Of a DNA stretch of 64,000 nucleotides, positions 49,392 through 59,084 are shown one piece after another. The notes beneath the pieces are model-generated. The model saw only the letters and a program-made list of their open reading frames with translations. It had not been told where the DNA came from and did no database searches. Source of the DNA: Salipiger mucosus DSM 16094 (GTDB taxonomy: Bacteria > Pseudomonadota > Alphaproteobacteria > Rhodobacterales > Rhodobacteraceae); the NCBI RefSeq assembly GCF_000442255.1, contig NZ_KE557274.1, positions 638,452-702,451 of the forward strand. Reading direction: 5' to 3'. The translations under genes were made by a program, and so were the position numbers. Numbering within the stretch: the stretch's first letter is position 1; each line of letters opens with the position of its first letter.

Positions 49392-50234
49392 TCAGAGTTT
49401 CACGCGGGGCTCGGGCCGCCCCGCGACGCCCGCAGGGCCGTCATAGACCGCGCCGTCGCCCTTGCTCGGAGACTTCAGCCCCTGTCGCGCGGTGGTGACG
49501 TAGAGCGTGGCGAAGTCCGGGCCGCCGAAGGCCGGACAGGTGGTCAGGCTGGCATCAATGGCGATCTCGCGGTCGAAGCTTCCGTCCGGCAGGTAGCGCG
49601 CCACGCGGCCGGCGCCGTACTGGGCGTTCCAGAGCGCGCCTTCCGCGTCGACCACCGCGCCGTCGGGCCGCAGCCCCGCTTTCGAAAGGTCGACGAAGAC
49701 CTCGGGTTTGCCCTTGGGCCAGCCCTCGGCGTCGAGCGGCTGGCGCATGATCTTCATGACGGCGGTGTCCGCGAAATAGGCGGTGCGGCCGTCCGGGGCG
49801 AAGCAGATGGCGTTGGACACGGTGACGTCGGAATAGAGCCTGTCGACGTGCCCGCCGTAGAATCGGTAGATCGCGCCGGCGCCGGGCTGGGCGCGCTTGC
49901 CCATGGTGCCGATCCAGAATCCGCCGTGCGGGTCGGCGCGGCCGTCGTTGGAGCGGGTTCCGGCCTTGTCGTGTTCGACCAGGCTCACCGGCTCGCTCTC
50001 GCCGCTGGCGATGTCGAACCGCAGCAGCGCCTTTTCCGAGGCGATCAGCAGCGTCTCGGCATCGACCCAGCCCGCGGCCGAGACCATGTCATTGAATTCC
50101 CATGACTTTGGCCCTTCGGAGTCGCGCGTCATCAGGCGCTTTCCCACGATGTCGAACCAGAAAAGCTGTTGCCGCTCGGGGTGCCAGAGCGGACCTTCGC
50201 CCAGGCCGCAGGACCGGTCGTCGAACACGTTCAT
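49392..50234 (-). CDS. SMP-30/gluconolactonase family sugar lactonase
   Basis: Calcium-dependent six-bladed beta-propeller lactonase, 280 residues. Metal-site segments include GLGEGPLWHPE, the NDGRADPHGGFWIGTM loop and DGAVVDAEGALWNAQ. In this operon it should open L-arabino-gamma-lactone or galactono-lactone, the product of the upstream 1-dehydrogenase, to the aldonic acid. Start 50234 follows GGGGGA. Last gene of the sugar operon. Confidence 0.87.
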   Translation of the reverse strand: MNVFDDRSCGLGEGPLWHPERQQLFWFDIVGKRLMTRDSEGPKSWEFNDMVSAAGWVDAETLLIASEKALLRFDIASGESEPVSLVEHDKAGTRSNDGRADPHGGFWIGTMGKRAQPGAGAIYRFYGGHVDRLYSDVTVSNAICFAPDGRTAYFADTAVMKIMRQPLDAEGWPKGKPEVFVDLSKAGLRPDGAVVDAEGALWNAQYGAGRVARYLPDGSFDREIAIDASLTTCPAFGGPDFATLYVTTARQGLKSPSKGDGAVYDGPAGVAGRPEPRVKL

Positions 50235-50247
50235 TGTGTGTCCCCCG

Positions 50248-51252
50248 TCAATACTCGTGAATGTAGAAACGACTCCTCTGAAAGTAGGTCTCACCGGGGC
50301 GCAACACAACTGGAGGGAATCCTGACCTGTTGGGGGCATCGGGCCAGCGTTGGGGCTCCAGGGCGACGCCCGCGAGCGGTCCGTACGGGAGTCCGCCGTG
50401 TCCCGTACGGGGCGCGGTCGACATGGCCCCGGCGTCGTACACCTGAAGGCCCGGTTCCGTACTGGTCACGTCCAGTTGCAATCCGCCGGCGGTGAGGGTG
50501 CAGACGGGGTGGAGCCCCTCGGTCTCGCGCAGGCAGAAGTTGTGGTCGAGCCCTTCCTCGCCCGGCGCGGTGATCGCGCGCGGCGTGCGGAAATCGAAGC
50601 GGGTGCCCGCCACCGGAGCGGGGTCGAGCGGGATCTTGTCGGCGTCCACCGGCAGGTAGCTGTCGGCCGCCACGGTGAGCAGATGCTCGGAAATGTCCTC
50701 GCGCCCGTCGAGGGTCCAGTAGGCGTGATGCGCGGGACTGCAGAAGCCCGGCGCGTCGGTATGGCCCTCGATCTCGACCCAGAGGGCCCCCACGCTGTCG
50801 AGGCTGTAAGTGACTGACAGATCGAGGTTTCCGGGGAAGCCGCAGGTGCCGTCCGCGACCCGGATCGACATGCGGCAGCTGTGCCCGTCGTGCCCCTCGA
50901 GCACCCAGTTCGAGCGGCTGGTGCCGCGGCTGCCGCCGTGCAGCGTGGTGCGGCCGTTCTCGTTGCGCTCGAGCTCCAGCACCCGCCCGTCGAGGGGGGC
51001 GCGGCCGCCGGCGATGCGGTTCGCGACGGGGCCCGCGATGGCGCCGAAATGGGTCATCGGGCCGAGGTAGGCCTCGAAATCGGGGCTGCCGAGCACCAGC
51101 GAATGGGGCACTCCGTCGCGGCGCAGGTCCTGCAGGCTCGCGCCCCATGTCATGACCGCGGCCTCGGTGCCGCCGCCGCGCAACCGTACGAGATGTACGG
51201 GGTCTCCGTACAGGTCGGTGCCGAAGTGCTCGACACGTCCGTATGAGGTCAT
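50248..51252 (-). CDS. galM: Aldose 1-epimerase
   Basis: Mutarotase that interconverts sugar anomers, 334 residues. The catalytic histidine is in SPAHHAYWTLDG and the glutamate region is GVALEPQRWPDAPN. It lies between the lactonase and the 1-dehydrogenase, which would feed the correct anomer to the latter. Spacing to both neighbours is under 20 bases. Confidence 0.9.
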   Translation of the reverse strand: MTSYGRVEHFGTDLYGDPVHLVRLRGGGTEAAVMTWGASLQDLRRDGVPHSLVLGSPDFEAYLGPMTHFGAIAGPVANRIAGGRAPLDGRVLELERNENGRTTLHGGSRGTSRSNWVLEGHDGHSCRMSIRVADGTCGFPGNLDLSVTYSLDSVGALWVEIEGHTDAPGFCSPAHHAYWTLDGREDISEHLLTVAADSYLPVDADKIPLDPAPVAGTRFDFRTPRAITAPGEEGLDHNFCLRETEGLHPVCTLTAGGLQLDVTSTEPGLQVYDAGAMSTAPRTGHGGLPYGPLAGVALEPQRWPDAPNRSGFPPVVLRPGETYFQRSRFYIHEY

Positions 51253-51255
51253 GGT

Positions 51256-52185
51256 CTACTCCTCGAAGGGTGCGACAATCTCGCGTCTGCCCAAGGTGAA
51301 GGCATCGGCGACGTGGCGCATCGGCGCGAGGTCGACGTCGCTGGCGCCGTCGCGGACGAGTCGCGCCATGGCCGCGTAGAGGCGCGGGTATTCGCCCGAG
51401 AGGGGGGCGTCCTCTTCGGTGCCGGCCTCGGCGCCGTCGACGGTCATGCGCGCGCCGCCGTCCGACAGGACCAGCGTGCCGGCCTCGGTCTCGGCCTCGA
51501 TGGTCCAGATCTGGTCGCCCTCCTGGCGCCAGTCGAAGTCGGCGGTGACCTCGGCCCCGTCCGGGTGGGCGAAGGCGAGGTCGGCGGCGATGGGGGTCTG
51601 GCGGTTCTCGGGGAACTTCAGCACCGCGCCGGAAAGGTGGATGGGCTTCGGCAGGATCTTGGTCACGATCGAAAGCGCGTTGATGCCCGGGTCGAAGACG
51701 CCGAGGCCGCCCGGCTCCCAGATCCAGGCCTGGCCGGGGTGCCAGCGGCGCACGTCCTCCTTCCAGGTGACGGTGAGCCGGCGCAGGGTCTTGTCCGAGA
51801 GCCAGCCGCGGGCCGCGTCGACCTTGTCGGCCTCGCGCGAGTGCCATGTGGCGAAGAGCGAGACGCGCATCTCGCGGGCCATGTCCTGCAGCGCGTGGCA
51901 TTCCGAGAGCGTGGCGCCGGGCGGCTTTTCCAGCATGACGTGGCGCCCGGCGCGGATCGCCTCGGCCGCGTAGGCGAAGCGCGGCACCGGCGGCAGGCAG
52001 AGCGAGACGACGCGGATGTCGGGGCGCGCCTCGAGCATGGCGGTGAAATCGTCCCAGGCCTCGACCCCCTCGACCGAGCCGTGGCGCGAGACGGTGGCGG
52101 CAAGCTCCCAGTCGGGCGAGCCCGCGATGGCCGGCACGTGCTGGTCGAGCGCGATCTTTCCGATTCCGACGAGTGCGACGAGCAT
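51256..52185 (-). CDS. L-arabinose / D-galactose 1-dehydrogenase (Gfo/Idh/MocA family)
   Basis: NAD(P)-dependent oxidation of the sugar to its lactone, 309 residues. The Rossmann motif is ALVGIGKIALDQH, and EKPPGATL and WKEDVRRWHPGQAWIWEPGG are found in the Azospirillum L-arabinose 1-dehydrogenase, which has the same length as I recall it. The ATG overlaps the dehydratase stop (TGATG). Substrate preference between arabinose, galactose and fucose cannot be told. Confidence 0.88.
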   Translation of the reverse strand: MLVALVGIGKIALDQHVPAIAGSPDWELAATVSRHGSVEGVEAWDDFTAMLEARPDIRVVSLCLPPVPRFAYAAEAIRAGRHVMLEKPPGATLSECHALQDMAREMRVSLFATWHSREADKVDAARGWLSDKTLRRLTVTWKEDVRRWHPGQAWIWEPGGLGVFDPGINALSIVTKILPKPIHLSGAVLKFPENRQTPIAADLAFAHPDGAEVTADFDWRQEGDQIWTIEAETEAGTLVLSDGGARMTVDGAEAGTEEDAPLSGEYPRLYAAMARLVRDGASDVDLAPMRHVADAFTLGRREIVAPFEE

Positions 52186-53927
52186 CAATGCGAATCCTTT
52201 CCGACCGGGGCGCCGCGGCAGCCCTTGAGGAAATCGAGGTCCGCGCCGGTGTCCGCGCCCTGCACGTGGGTCTGGTGCAGCCAGAGGTAGCCGCTTTCGG
52301 CGCGCTCGTGCGTGGGGGCCCATGCCTCGAGCCGCTGGGTCAGCTCCTCCTCGGAGATGTCGAGGTGCAGCTTGCGGGCGGGCACGTCGACGTCGATCAT
52401 GTCGCCGGTGCGCACCACCGCGAGCGGCCCGCCGACGGCGGCCTCGGGCGAGGTGTGCAGGATCACGGTGCCGTAGGCAGTGCCGGACATGCGCGCGTCG
52501 GAGACGCGGATCATGTCGGTGATGCCCTTCTTCAGCACCTTGGGCGGCAGGCCCATGTTGCCGACCTCGGCCATGCCCGGGTAGCCGCGCGGGCCGCAGT
52601 TCTTGAGCACCATGATGCAGGTTTCGTCGATGTCGAGATCGTCGTCGGCGATCTTGGCCTTGTAGTCGTCGATGTCCTCGAAGACCACGGCGCGGCCGCG
52701 GTGCTGCAGCAGGTGCCTGGAGGCGGCCGAGGGTTTCAGGACCGCGCCGTCGGGGGCGAGGTTGCCGCGCAGCACGGCGATGCCGCCCTGGTCGGTCAGC
52801 GCCTTCTCGACGGGCAGGATGACATCCTCGTTCCAGTTGACCGAATCCTTGACCTCGTCCCAGATCGCGCCGCCCGAGACGGTGAGCGCGTCGCGGTTCA
52901 GAAGCCCCGCCTCGCCCAGCCGCTTGAGCACCACCGGCAAGCCGCCGGCGTAGAAGAATTCCTCCATGAGGTATTCGCCCGAGGGCTGCAGGTTGACGAT
53001 GGTGGCGACGTCGCGGCCGAGCCTGTCCCAGTCGTCGAGATCGAGGTCGAGCCCCACCCGGCCCGCGACGGCCAGCAGGTGAATGACCGCGTTGGTCGAG
53101 CCGCCGATGGCGCCGTTGGTGCGGATGGCGTTCTCGAAGGCGTCCCTGGTCATGATGTCCGAGGGCTTGAGGTCGTCCTTGACCATCTGGACGATGCGCC
53201 GCCCGGTGAGCTGCGCCATGACGCGGCGGCGGCTGTCCACCGCGGGGATCGCCGCGTTGCCCGAGAGCGCCATCCCCAGCGCCTCGGCCATGCTGGCCAT
53301 GGTCGAGGCCGTGCCCATGGTGTTGCAGGTGCCCGAGGAGCGGGTGACGGCGGCCTCGGCCTCGACGAATTCCTCCTGCGTCATCTCGCCGGCCTTCACC
53401 GCCTCGGAGAAGCGCCAGAGGTGGGTGCCGGCGCCGACGCGCTCGCCCTGGAACCAGCCGTTGAGCATGGGCCCGCCGGTCACGACGATGGAGGGCAGAT
53501 CGCAGGAGGCCGCCGCCATGAGCAGCGAGGGCGTGGTCTTGTCGCAGCCCACCATGAGCACGCAGCCGTCGATCGGCTGGCCGCGGATCTGCTCCTCGAT
53601 CGAGAGCGCGGCGAGGTTGCGGAACATCATGGCCGAGGGGCGGAAGGTGTTTTCCGAGGCCGAGAAGACCGGCACCTCGACCGGGAAGCCGCCGGCCTCC
53701 CAGACGCCGGCCTTCACCTTTTCGGCCAGCTCGCGCAGGTGGCCGTTGCAGGGGGTGAGGTCGGACCAGGTGTTGAGGATGCCGATGATCGGGCGGCCGT
53801 CGAAGAGATCGTCGGGGTAGCCCTGGTTGCGCAGCCAGCCGCGGTGATAGATCGCGTCGCGCGAGGTGCCGCCGTACCATTCCTGGCTGCGAAGCTTGCG
53901 GGGCCACTGAGCGGGTTTGAAACTCAT
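52185..53927 (-). CDS. L-arabinonate (aldonic acid) dehydratase, IlvD/Edd family
   Basis: Fe-S dehydratase of the non-phosphorylative sugar pathway, 580 residues. The cluster cysteines are in TWSDLTPCNGHL, LMVGCDKTTP and SSGTCNTMGTAST. The first motif is typical of arabinonate/xylonate-type IlvD enzymes rather than of housekeeping IlvD. ATG 53927 has AAAGGA ten bases before. Product would be 2-keto-3-deoxy-pentonate or -hexonate. Confidence 0.9.
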   Translation of the reverse strand: MSFKPAQWPRKLRSQEWYGGTSRDAIYHRGWLRNQGYPDDLFDGRPIIGILNTWSDLTPCNGHLRELAEKVKAGVWEAGGFPVEVPVFSASENTFRPSAMMFRNLAALSIEEQIRGQPIDGCVLMVGCDKTTPSLLMAAASCDLPSIVVTGGPMLNGWFQGERVGAGTHLWRFSEAVKAGEMTQEEFVEAEAAVTRSSGTCNTMGTASTMASMAEALGMALSGNAAIPAVDSRRRVMAQLTGRRIVQMVKDDLKPSDIMTRDAFENAIRTNGAIGGSTNAVIHLLAVAGRVGLDLDLDDWDRLGRDVATIVNLQPSGEYLMEEFFYAGGLPVVLKRLGEAGLLNRDALTVSGGAIWDEVKDSVNWNEDVILPVEKALTDQGGIAVLRGNLAPDGAVLKPSAASRHLLQHRGRAVVFEDIDDYKAKIADDDLDIDETCIMVLKNCGPRGYPGMAEVGNMGLPPKVLKKGITDMIRVSDARMSGTAYGTVILHTSPEAAVGGPLAVVRTGDMIDVDVPARKLHLDISEEELTQRLEAWAPTHERAESGYLWLHQTHVQGADTGADLDFLKGCRGAPVGKDSH

Positions 53928-54020
53928 TCCTGGTGTGTCCTTTCCTGCGGCGCGTGTCGGCACGCCCCTGCCGAGGCCGGGCGGCGGGGGCGCGCCGGGA
54001 TGGCGCGCCCTGCCCCGGGC

Positions 54021-55256
54021 TCAGCCCTGCTTGTTCTTGTTGTAGACGTCGAAGATCACGGCGGCGAGCAGCACCAGCCCCTTGATCATCTGCTGGTAGT
54101 CGATACCGATGCCCATGATCGACATGCCGTTGTTGAGCACGCCCATCAGGAAGGCGCCGACCACGGCGCCGACGATCTTGCCCACGCCGCCCGACATGGA
54201 GGCGCCGCCGATGAAGACCGCCGCGATCACGTCGAGTTCCAGCGCGAAGCCCGCCTTGGGCGTCGCGGTGTTGAGGCGCGCGGCGAAGACCATGCCCGCC
54301 ACGGCGGCGAGGATGCCCATGTTCACGAAGGCGAGGAAGGTCAGCCGCTCGGTCTTGATGCCCGAGAGCTTGGCGGCCTTGGCGTTGCCCCCGAGCGCGT
54401 AGATGCGCCGGCCGAGGACGGTGTTTTCCGTGATGAAGGCGTAGATGATGGTCAGCACGCCCATGGTGATGAGCACGTTGGGCAGCCCGCGGAAGGCCGA
54501 GAGCTTGTAGAGGATGAAGACCAGCGCCGCCGAGACGATGACGTTGCGCGCCACGAAGAAGCTGCGGGGCTCGTCCTCGATGCCGTAGGCCTTGTTGCGC
54601 GCCCGCGCCCGCAGGCCGAGCCAGACGATGGCGGCGGCGGAGATGATGCCGGTGCCGAGCGCCAGCACGTTGATGTTGCGCGCGCCGAAGATCCCCGCGA
54701 GCGCCTGGCCGAAGCCCTCGGGGAAGATGTCGGGCACGAAGCCGTTGGCGATCATCTGGAATTCGCGCGGGAAGGGTCCGACGGACTGGCCCTCGAGCAG
54801 CCAGAGCGAGAGACCCCGGAACACGAGCATGCCCGCCAGCGTCACGATGAACGACGGGATCTTCCAGTAGGCGACCCAGTAGCCCTGCGCGGCGCCGATC
54901 AGCCCGCCGGCCACGATGCAGGCCAGCGCGGTGACGGGCACGGACTGCTCCCACTGGACGATCATCACGGCGGCGAGCGCGCCGATGAAGCCCATGACCG
55001 AGCCGACCGAGAGGTCGATGTTGCCCGAGACGATCACCACCAGCATCCCCAGCGCCATGATGACGATGTAGCTGTTCTGCAGCAGCAGGTTGGTGACGTT
55101 GATGGCGCGCAGCAGCGTGCCGTCGGTGACGATCTGGAAGAAGACCATGATCGCGATGAGCGCGAAGAGCAGGCCGTATTCGCGCAGGTGGCTGGCGAGG
55201 TATTCCGTCACGCTCTTGCGCGGGGTGCTCTCGCCGGTTTGTTCGGCAACTGACAT
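54021..55256 (-). CDS. gguB: Sugar ABC transporter permease (GguB/MmsB)
   Basis: Inner-membrane permease of the ChvE-GguAB importer, 411 residues. It has about ten hydrophobic helices, with the RbsC-type hallmarks IVSGNIDLSVGSVMGF and AAVFIGGASMSGGVGKIVGA. A charged loop near 225 separates the halves. GguA ends ten bases upstream, so the two are cotranscribed. Confidence 0.92.
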   Translation of the reverse strand: MSVAEQTGESTPRKSVTEYLASHLREYGLLFALIAIMVFFQIVTDGTLLRAINVTNLLLQNSYIVIMALGMLVVIVSGNIDLSVGSVMGFIGALAAVMIVQWEQSVPVTALACIVAGGLIGAAQGYWVAYWKIPSFIVTLAGMLVFRGLSLWLLEGQSVGPFPREFQMIANGFVPDIFPEGFGQALAGIFGARNINVLALGTGIISAAAIVWLGLRARARNKAYGIEDEPRSFFVARNVIVSAALVFILYKLSAFRGLPNVLITMGVLTIIYAFITENTVLGRRIYALGGNAKAAKLSGIKTERLTFLAFVNMGILAAVAGMVFAARLNTATPKAGFALELDVIAAVFIGGASMSGGVGKIVGAVVGAFLMGVLNNGMSIMGIGIDYQQMIKGLVLLAAVIFDVYNKNKQG

Positions 55257-55266
55257 GGCCGGTCTC

Positions 55267-56790
55267 CTATTCGTCGGTCACGATGAGCGACATGATGCGT
55301 TCCTGGCTGGCCTCCTCGGCCGTCAGCTCGCCCACGAAGGCGCCCTCGTTCATCACGTAGATGCGGTCGCACATGCCCAGAAGCTCGGGCATCTCGGACG
55401 AGATCATCACCACGCCCTTCCCCTCGGCGCTGAGCTCGTTGATGATGCCGTAGATCTCGAACTTGGCGCCCACGTCGATGCCGCGGGTCGGCTCGTCGAG
55501 GATCAGCACCTCGGGGCCCGAGAAGAGCCACTTGGACAGCACCACCTTCTGCTGGTTGCCGCCCGAGAGGTTCATCACCTTCTGGAAGACGCCCGGCGTG
55601 CGGATGTTCATGGCCTTGCGGTATTTCTCGGCCACCTCGGTCTCGCGGTTCTCGTCGAGCACGCCGTTGGACGACACGCCCTCGAGGTTGGCGAGCGAGA
55701 CGTTCTTGCGGATCGTCTCCTCGAGGATGAGGCCCAGCGACTTGCGGTCCTCGGTGACATAGGCGAGGCCCGCCTCGATGGCCTTGGTCACGCTCGAGGT
55801 GTCGACGGGTTTGCCGTGCATCTCGACGGTGCCCGAGATGTTGCGCCCGTAGGAGCGGCCGAAGACGCTCATGGCAAGCTCGGTGCGCCCGGCGCCCATG
55901 AGGCCCGCGATGCCCACGACCTCGCCCGCGCGGACCGAGAGGTTCACGTCGGTGATGACCTGCCGCTCGGCGTGCTCGGGATGCCAGACGTTCCAGTCCT
56001 TGATCTCCATGAGCATCTCGCCCGCGCGCCGCTGGCGGTCGGGGTAGCGGTGGGCCATGTCGCGGCCGACCATGTCGCGCACGATGCGGTCCTCGGTCAC
56101 CGGCTCGGCGCGGGCGTCGATGGTCGAGACGGTGGTGCCGTCGCGGATCACCGTGACCGTGTCGGCGACGCGGCGCACCTCGTTGAGCTTGTGGCTGATG
56201 ATGATCGAGGTGACGCCCTGCGCCTTGAGCTCGAGGATCAGGTCCAGAAGCGCCTGGCTGTCGCTTTCCGACAGCGCCGCCGTGGGCTCGTCGAGGATGA
56301 GCAGGCGGACCTCTTTCGACAGCGCCTTGGCGATCTCGACCAGCTGCTGCTTGCCGACGCCGAGGCTGTCGACCAGCGTGCCGGGGCTTTCGCGCAGGCC
56401 CACCTTGCGCAGCAGCCCCTCGGTGCGCTGGAAGGTTTCCTGCCATTGCATGACGCCCTTGCTGGCGACCTCGTTGCCGAGAAAGAGGTTCTCGGCGATC
56501 GAGAGCAGCGGCACCAGCGCAAGCTCCTGGTGGATGATGATGATGCCGCGCGCCTCGCTTTCCGAGATGTCGCGGAACTCGGCGATGTCGCCGTCGTAAT
56601 AGATCTGGCCCTCGTAATCCCCGGCGGGATAGACCCCCGAGAGCACCTTCATGAGGGTCGATTTCCCGGCGCCGTTCTCGCCCACGATGGCGTGGATCTC
56701 GCCCTGGCGCACCGAGAGGTTGACCGTGTCGAGCGCCTTCACCCCCGGAAAGGTCTTGGTGATGTCGCGCATCTCCAGCAGCGTCTGCAT
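55267..56790 (-). CDS. gguA: Sugar ABC transporter ATPase (GguA/MmsA)
   Basis: Twin-domain ATPase of the multiple-monosaccharide importer, 507 residues. The first half has Walker [24 protein letters not shown] and [11 protein letters not shown]. The second has a degenerate P-loop ([17 protein letters not shown]), [13 protein letters not shown] and [15 protein letters not shown]. The arrangement is standard for RbsA-type proteins. Confidence 0.93.
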   Translation of the reverse strand: MQTLLEMRDITKTFPGVKALDTVNLSVRQGEIHAIVGENGAGKSTLMKVLSGVYPAGDYEGQIYYDGDIAEFRDISESEARGIIIIHQELALVPLLSIAENLFLGNEVASKGVMQWQETFQRTEGLLRKVGLRESPGTLVDSLGVGKQQLVEIAKALSKEVRLLILDEPTAALSESDSQALLDLILELKAQGVTSIIISHKLNEVRRVADTVTVIRDGTTVSTIDARAEPVTEDRIVRDMVGRDMAHRYPDRQRRAGEMLMEIKDWNVWHPEHAERQVITDVNLSVRAGEVVGIAGLMGAGRTELAMSVFGRSYGRNISGTVEMHGKPVDTSSVTKAIEAGLAYVTEDRKSLGLILEETIRKNVSLANLEGVSSNGVLDENRETEVAEKYRKAMNIRTPGVFQKVMNLSGGNQQKVVLSKWLFSGPEVLILDEPTRGIDVGAKFEIYGIINELSAEGKGVVMISSEMPELLGMCDRIYVMNEGAFVGELTAEEASQERIMSLIVTDE

Positions 56791-56873
56791 GGTGGCTCCT
56801 GTTGAAGTGGGAGGCCGCCGCCCGCGCCGCGCGTGGTGGCGCGGGCGGGGCCCCGGTCAAGCGATGGGAGGGA

Positions 56874-57926
56874 TCACTCGACCTCTTCGCGGTCGTAGTA
56901 GCCCGTCTCGATCAGGCGCTCTTCCCAGTTCGAGGCATCCACCGGAAGCGGCTCGAGCAGGTAGGAGGGGACCACCTTGACGCCGTTGTCGTAGGTCTCG
57001 GTGTCGTTGATCTCGGGCTCTCCGCCGCCGAGGACCGCCTCGACCATGCCCACGGTCACGCGCGCGAGTTCGCGGGTGTCCTTGAAGATGGTCGAGTACT
57101 GCTCGCCCGCGAGGATGGACTTGACCGAGGGCAGCTCGGCGTCCTGGCCGGTCACGATGGGCATGGGCTGGTCGCCCGAGCCGTAGCCGACGCCCTTGAG
57201 CGAGGACAGGATGCCGATGGACAGGCCATCGTAGGGCGAGAGCACGCCGTGCACCTGCTTGTCGGTATAGTGGGCCGAGAGCAGGTTATCCATGCGCGCC
57301 TGCGCGACCGCGCCATCCCAGCGCAGCGTGCCGACGGTGTCCATGCCGCGCTGGCCGGAGACGACGTTGATGTCGCCCGCCTCGATCATCGGGTCGAGCA
57401 CGGACATCGCGCCGTCGTAGAAGAAGTAGGCGTTGTTGTCGTCGGGGCTGCCGCCGAAGAGCTCGACGTTCCAGGTTTCGGTGTCGGGGAAGCGCTCCTC
57501 GAGGCCCTGCACCAGCGATTCCGCCTGCTGCACGCCCACCTTGAAGTTGTCGAAGGTGGCGTAATAGTCGACGTGCTCGCTGTCGCGGATGAGGCGGTCG
57601 TAGGCGATGACCGGGATATCCGCGTAGTAGGCGTTTTCCAGCGCGTTCGACAGCGTGGTGCCGTCGATGGCGGCGATCACCAGCGCGTCGACGCCCTTGG
57701 TGATCATGTTCTCGATCTGGGCGAGCTGGTTGGGAATGTCATCCTCGGCATACTGCAGGTCGGTGTCGAAACCGGCTTCCTCGAACTGCTTCACCATGGA
57801 CTCGCCGTCCGAGATCCAGCGCGCCGAGGACTTGGTCGGCATCGCGATGCCCACGGTCTGCGCGAGCGCACCCGTTCCCAGGGCCACGACCGCAGCGGCC
57901 GAGGCCAGAATGGCCTTCACGTTCAT
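56874..57926 (-). CDS. chvE: Sugar-binding protein ChvE
   Basis: Periplasmic monosaccharide-binding protein, 350 residues. The signal peptide ends after [28 protein letters not shown] and [18 protein letters not shown] match ChvE of Agrobacterium closely. It is first in the import operon and divergent from gbpR. In Agrobacterium ChvE also signals to VirA and to chemotaxis; here I infer only uptake. Likely ligands are L-arabinose, D-galactose and D-fucose. Confidence 0.93.
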   Translation of the reverse strand: MNVKAILASAAAVVALGTGALAQTVGIAMPTKSSARWISDGESMVKQFEEAGFDTDLQYAEDDIPNQLAQIENMITKGVDALVIAAIDGTTLSNALENAYYADIPVIAYDRLIRDSEHVDYYATFDNFKVGVQQAESLVQGLEERFPDTETWNVELFGGSPDDNNAYFFYDGAMSVLDPMIEAGDINVVSGQRGMDTVGTLRWDGAVAQARMDNLLSAHYTDKQVHGVLSPYDGLSIGILSSLKGVGYGSGDQPMPIVTGQDAELPSVKSILAGEQYSTIFKDTRELARVTVGMVEAVLGGGEPEINDTETYDNGVKVVPSYLLEPLPVDASNWEERLIETGYYDREEVE

Positions 57927-58056
57927 GTCTTTCCTCCCGTTGTGGCGCCTGCCTTCATCCTCCCGGCGGCGCCTTCTCAGTCATCGGACCGATGGCCCGT
58001 CCCTATGCGGTATCGCGGAATGACATGCCGTTCAAATGCGATTGGGGCTGATTTCC

Positions 58057-58072
58057 ATATCATTCGTGTTAT
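58057..58072. promoter_or_regulatory. Candidate GbpR operator between chvE and gbpR
   Basis: A short dyad ATA-N10-TAT in the 156-base gap between the divergent chvE and gbpR genes. It overlaps the gbpR leader, compatible with autoregulation. Weak evidence; no strict T-N11-A palindrome is seen. No Shine-Dalgarno is visible in front of gbpR. Confidence 0.3.
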
Positions 58073-58082
58073 ACCCGGCCGC

Positions 58083-59000
58083 ATGGACTTCCTTCGCCGG
58101 CTCAAGCCGCATCACCTGCGCCTCATCGTTCGCATCGCGGATACCGGAAAACTGCAGGTCGCGGCCTCGGCGCTGGCGATGTCGCAGCCGGCCGCCTCGC
58201 GCATCCTGACGGACATCGAGGCGGACAGCGGGGCCCAGCTCTTCATCCGCCACCCCAAGGGCATGGAGCCGACGCAGGCGGGCACCGCCTTCGTCAAGCA
58301 CGCGCGCTCGGTGCTCAACGCGCTGGACAGCCTCGAATCGGAGGTGGGCGGCATCAACATGGGACAGGCGGGCGAGGTGCGCGTGGGCTCGGTCACGGGG
58401 CCGGCGATCAAGTGCCTCGTGCCCGCGCTGCTGGAGGTGAAGCGCGCCTCGCCCAAGATCGAGCCGACCTTCGCCGTCGGCCCCTCGGTCGATCTGGTGC
58501 GGGGACTGGAGGCGCGGCGCTTCGACTTCGTGATCGCGCGGCTGCCGCCGGACTACGACAGCCGCGACTTCCAGCTGCTGCCGGCGCGGTCCGAGGTGAT
58601 CTCGCTTCTGGTGCATGCGCGGCATCCGCTGGCCGGGGCCAAGGGGCTGACGCTGGAGGCGCTGACCGAGTTCGGCTGGGTTATCCAGGAGCGCGGCTCG
58701 CCGATCCGGCAGGCGGTGGAGACGGCCTTTGCGGAGGCGGGCATCCGGCCGCCGTCGAACATCACCAACAGCTCGTCGATGCTGGTGGTGCTCTCGCTGC
58801 TGCGCGAATCCGACACCGTGGCCCCGGTGAGCGCCGAGGTGGCCGGGCTGCTGACGCAGCCGCCGCTTTCGGCGGACCTGAGGGTGCTCGACCTTGCCGT
58901 GCCGATGACGGTGGCGCCCTATTTCCTGATCCGGCACCGCAGCCAGCAGCTGTCGCGGGCCGCCGAGACGCTGATGCGGGGCGTGCTGGCGCGGCTCTGA
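58083..59000 (+). CDS. gbpR: LysR-type galactose-binding-protein regulator GbpR
   Basis: LysR regulator, 305 residues, expected to activate chvE-ggu in response to arabinose, galactose or fucose. The N-terminal helix-turn-helix is HHLRLIVRIADTGKLQVAASALAMSQPAASRILTDIE, and the effector domain starts near 90. Its place opposite chvE is exactly that of Agrobacterium gbpR. The frame is open far upstream across chvE antisense, which is a shadow. Confidence 0.9.
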   Translation: MDFLRRLKPHHLRLIVRIADTGKLQVAASALAMSQPAASRILTDIEADSGAQLFIRHPKGMEPTQAGTAFVKHARSVLNALDSLESEVGGINMGQAGEVRVGSVTGPAIKCLVPALLEVKRASPKIEPTFAVGPSVDLVRGLEARRFDFVIARLPPDYDSRDFQLLPARSEVISLLVHARHPLAGAKGLTLEALTEFGWVIQERGSPIRQAVETAFAEAGIRPPSNITNSSSMLVVLSLLRESDTVAPVSAEVAGLLTQPPLSADLRVLDLAVPMTVAPYFLIRHRSQQLSRAAETLMRGVLARL

Positions 59001-59008
59001 GGCAGAGG

Positions 59009-59022
59009 TTGACCGCGCGCAA
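59009..59022 (+). promoter_or_regulatory. Degenerate FNR box upstream of the usp gene
   Basis: TTGAC-N4-CGCAA, two mismatches in the second half-site relative to TTGAY-N4-RTCAA. Its centre is 69.5 bases before the ATG. A GATACC hexamer at 59043-59048 would suit a class II FNR promoter. Confidence 0.35.
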
Positions 59023-59084
59023 TGACGCGCGGGCGCAGGCGCGATACCCCTGAGGACCGGGAGCGTTCGGGAGGGGGCACCACC

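Noticed and set aside
51256..54954. A very long minus-strand open frame (over 1200 codons) across the dehydratase and permease genes
   Set aside because: Only its last 309 codons are a gene (the sugar 1-dehydrogenase); the rest is an alanine/arginine-rich shadow of the genes in other frames.
56802..58082. Upstream extension of gbpR running antisense across chvE
   Set aside because: The recognisable LysR N-terminus begins at 58083; the extension is antisense to chvE.
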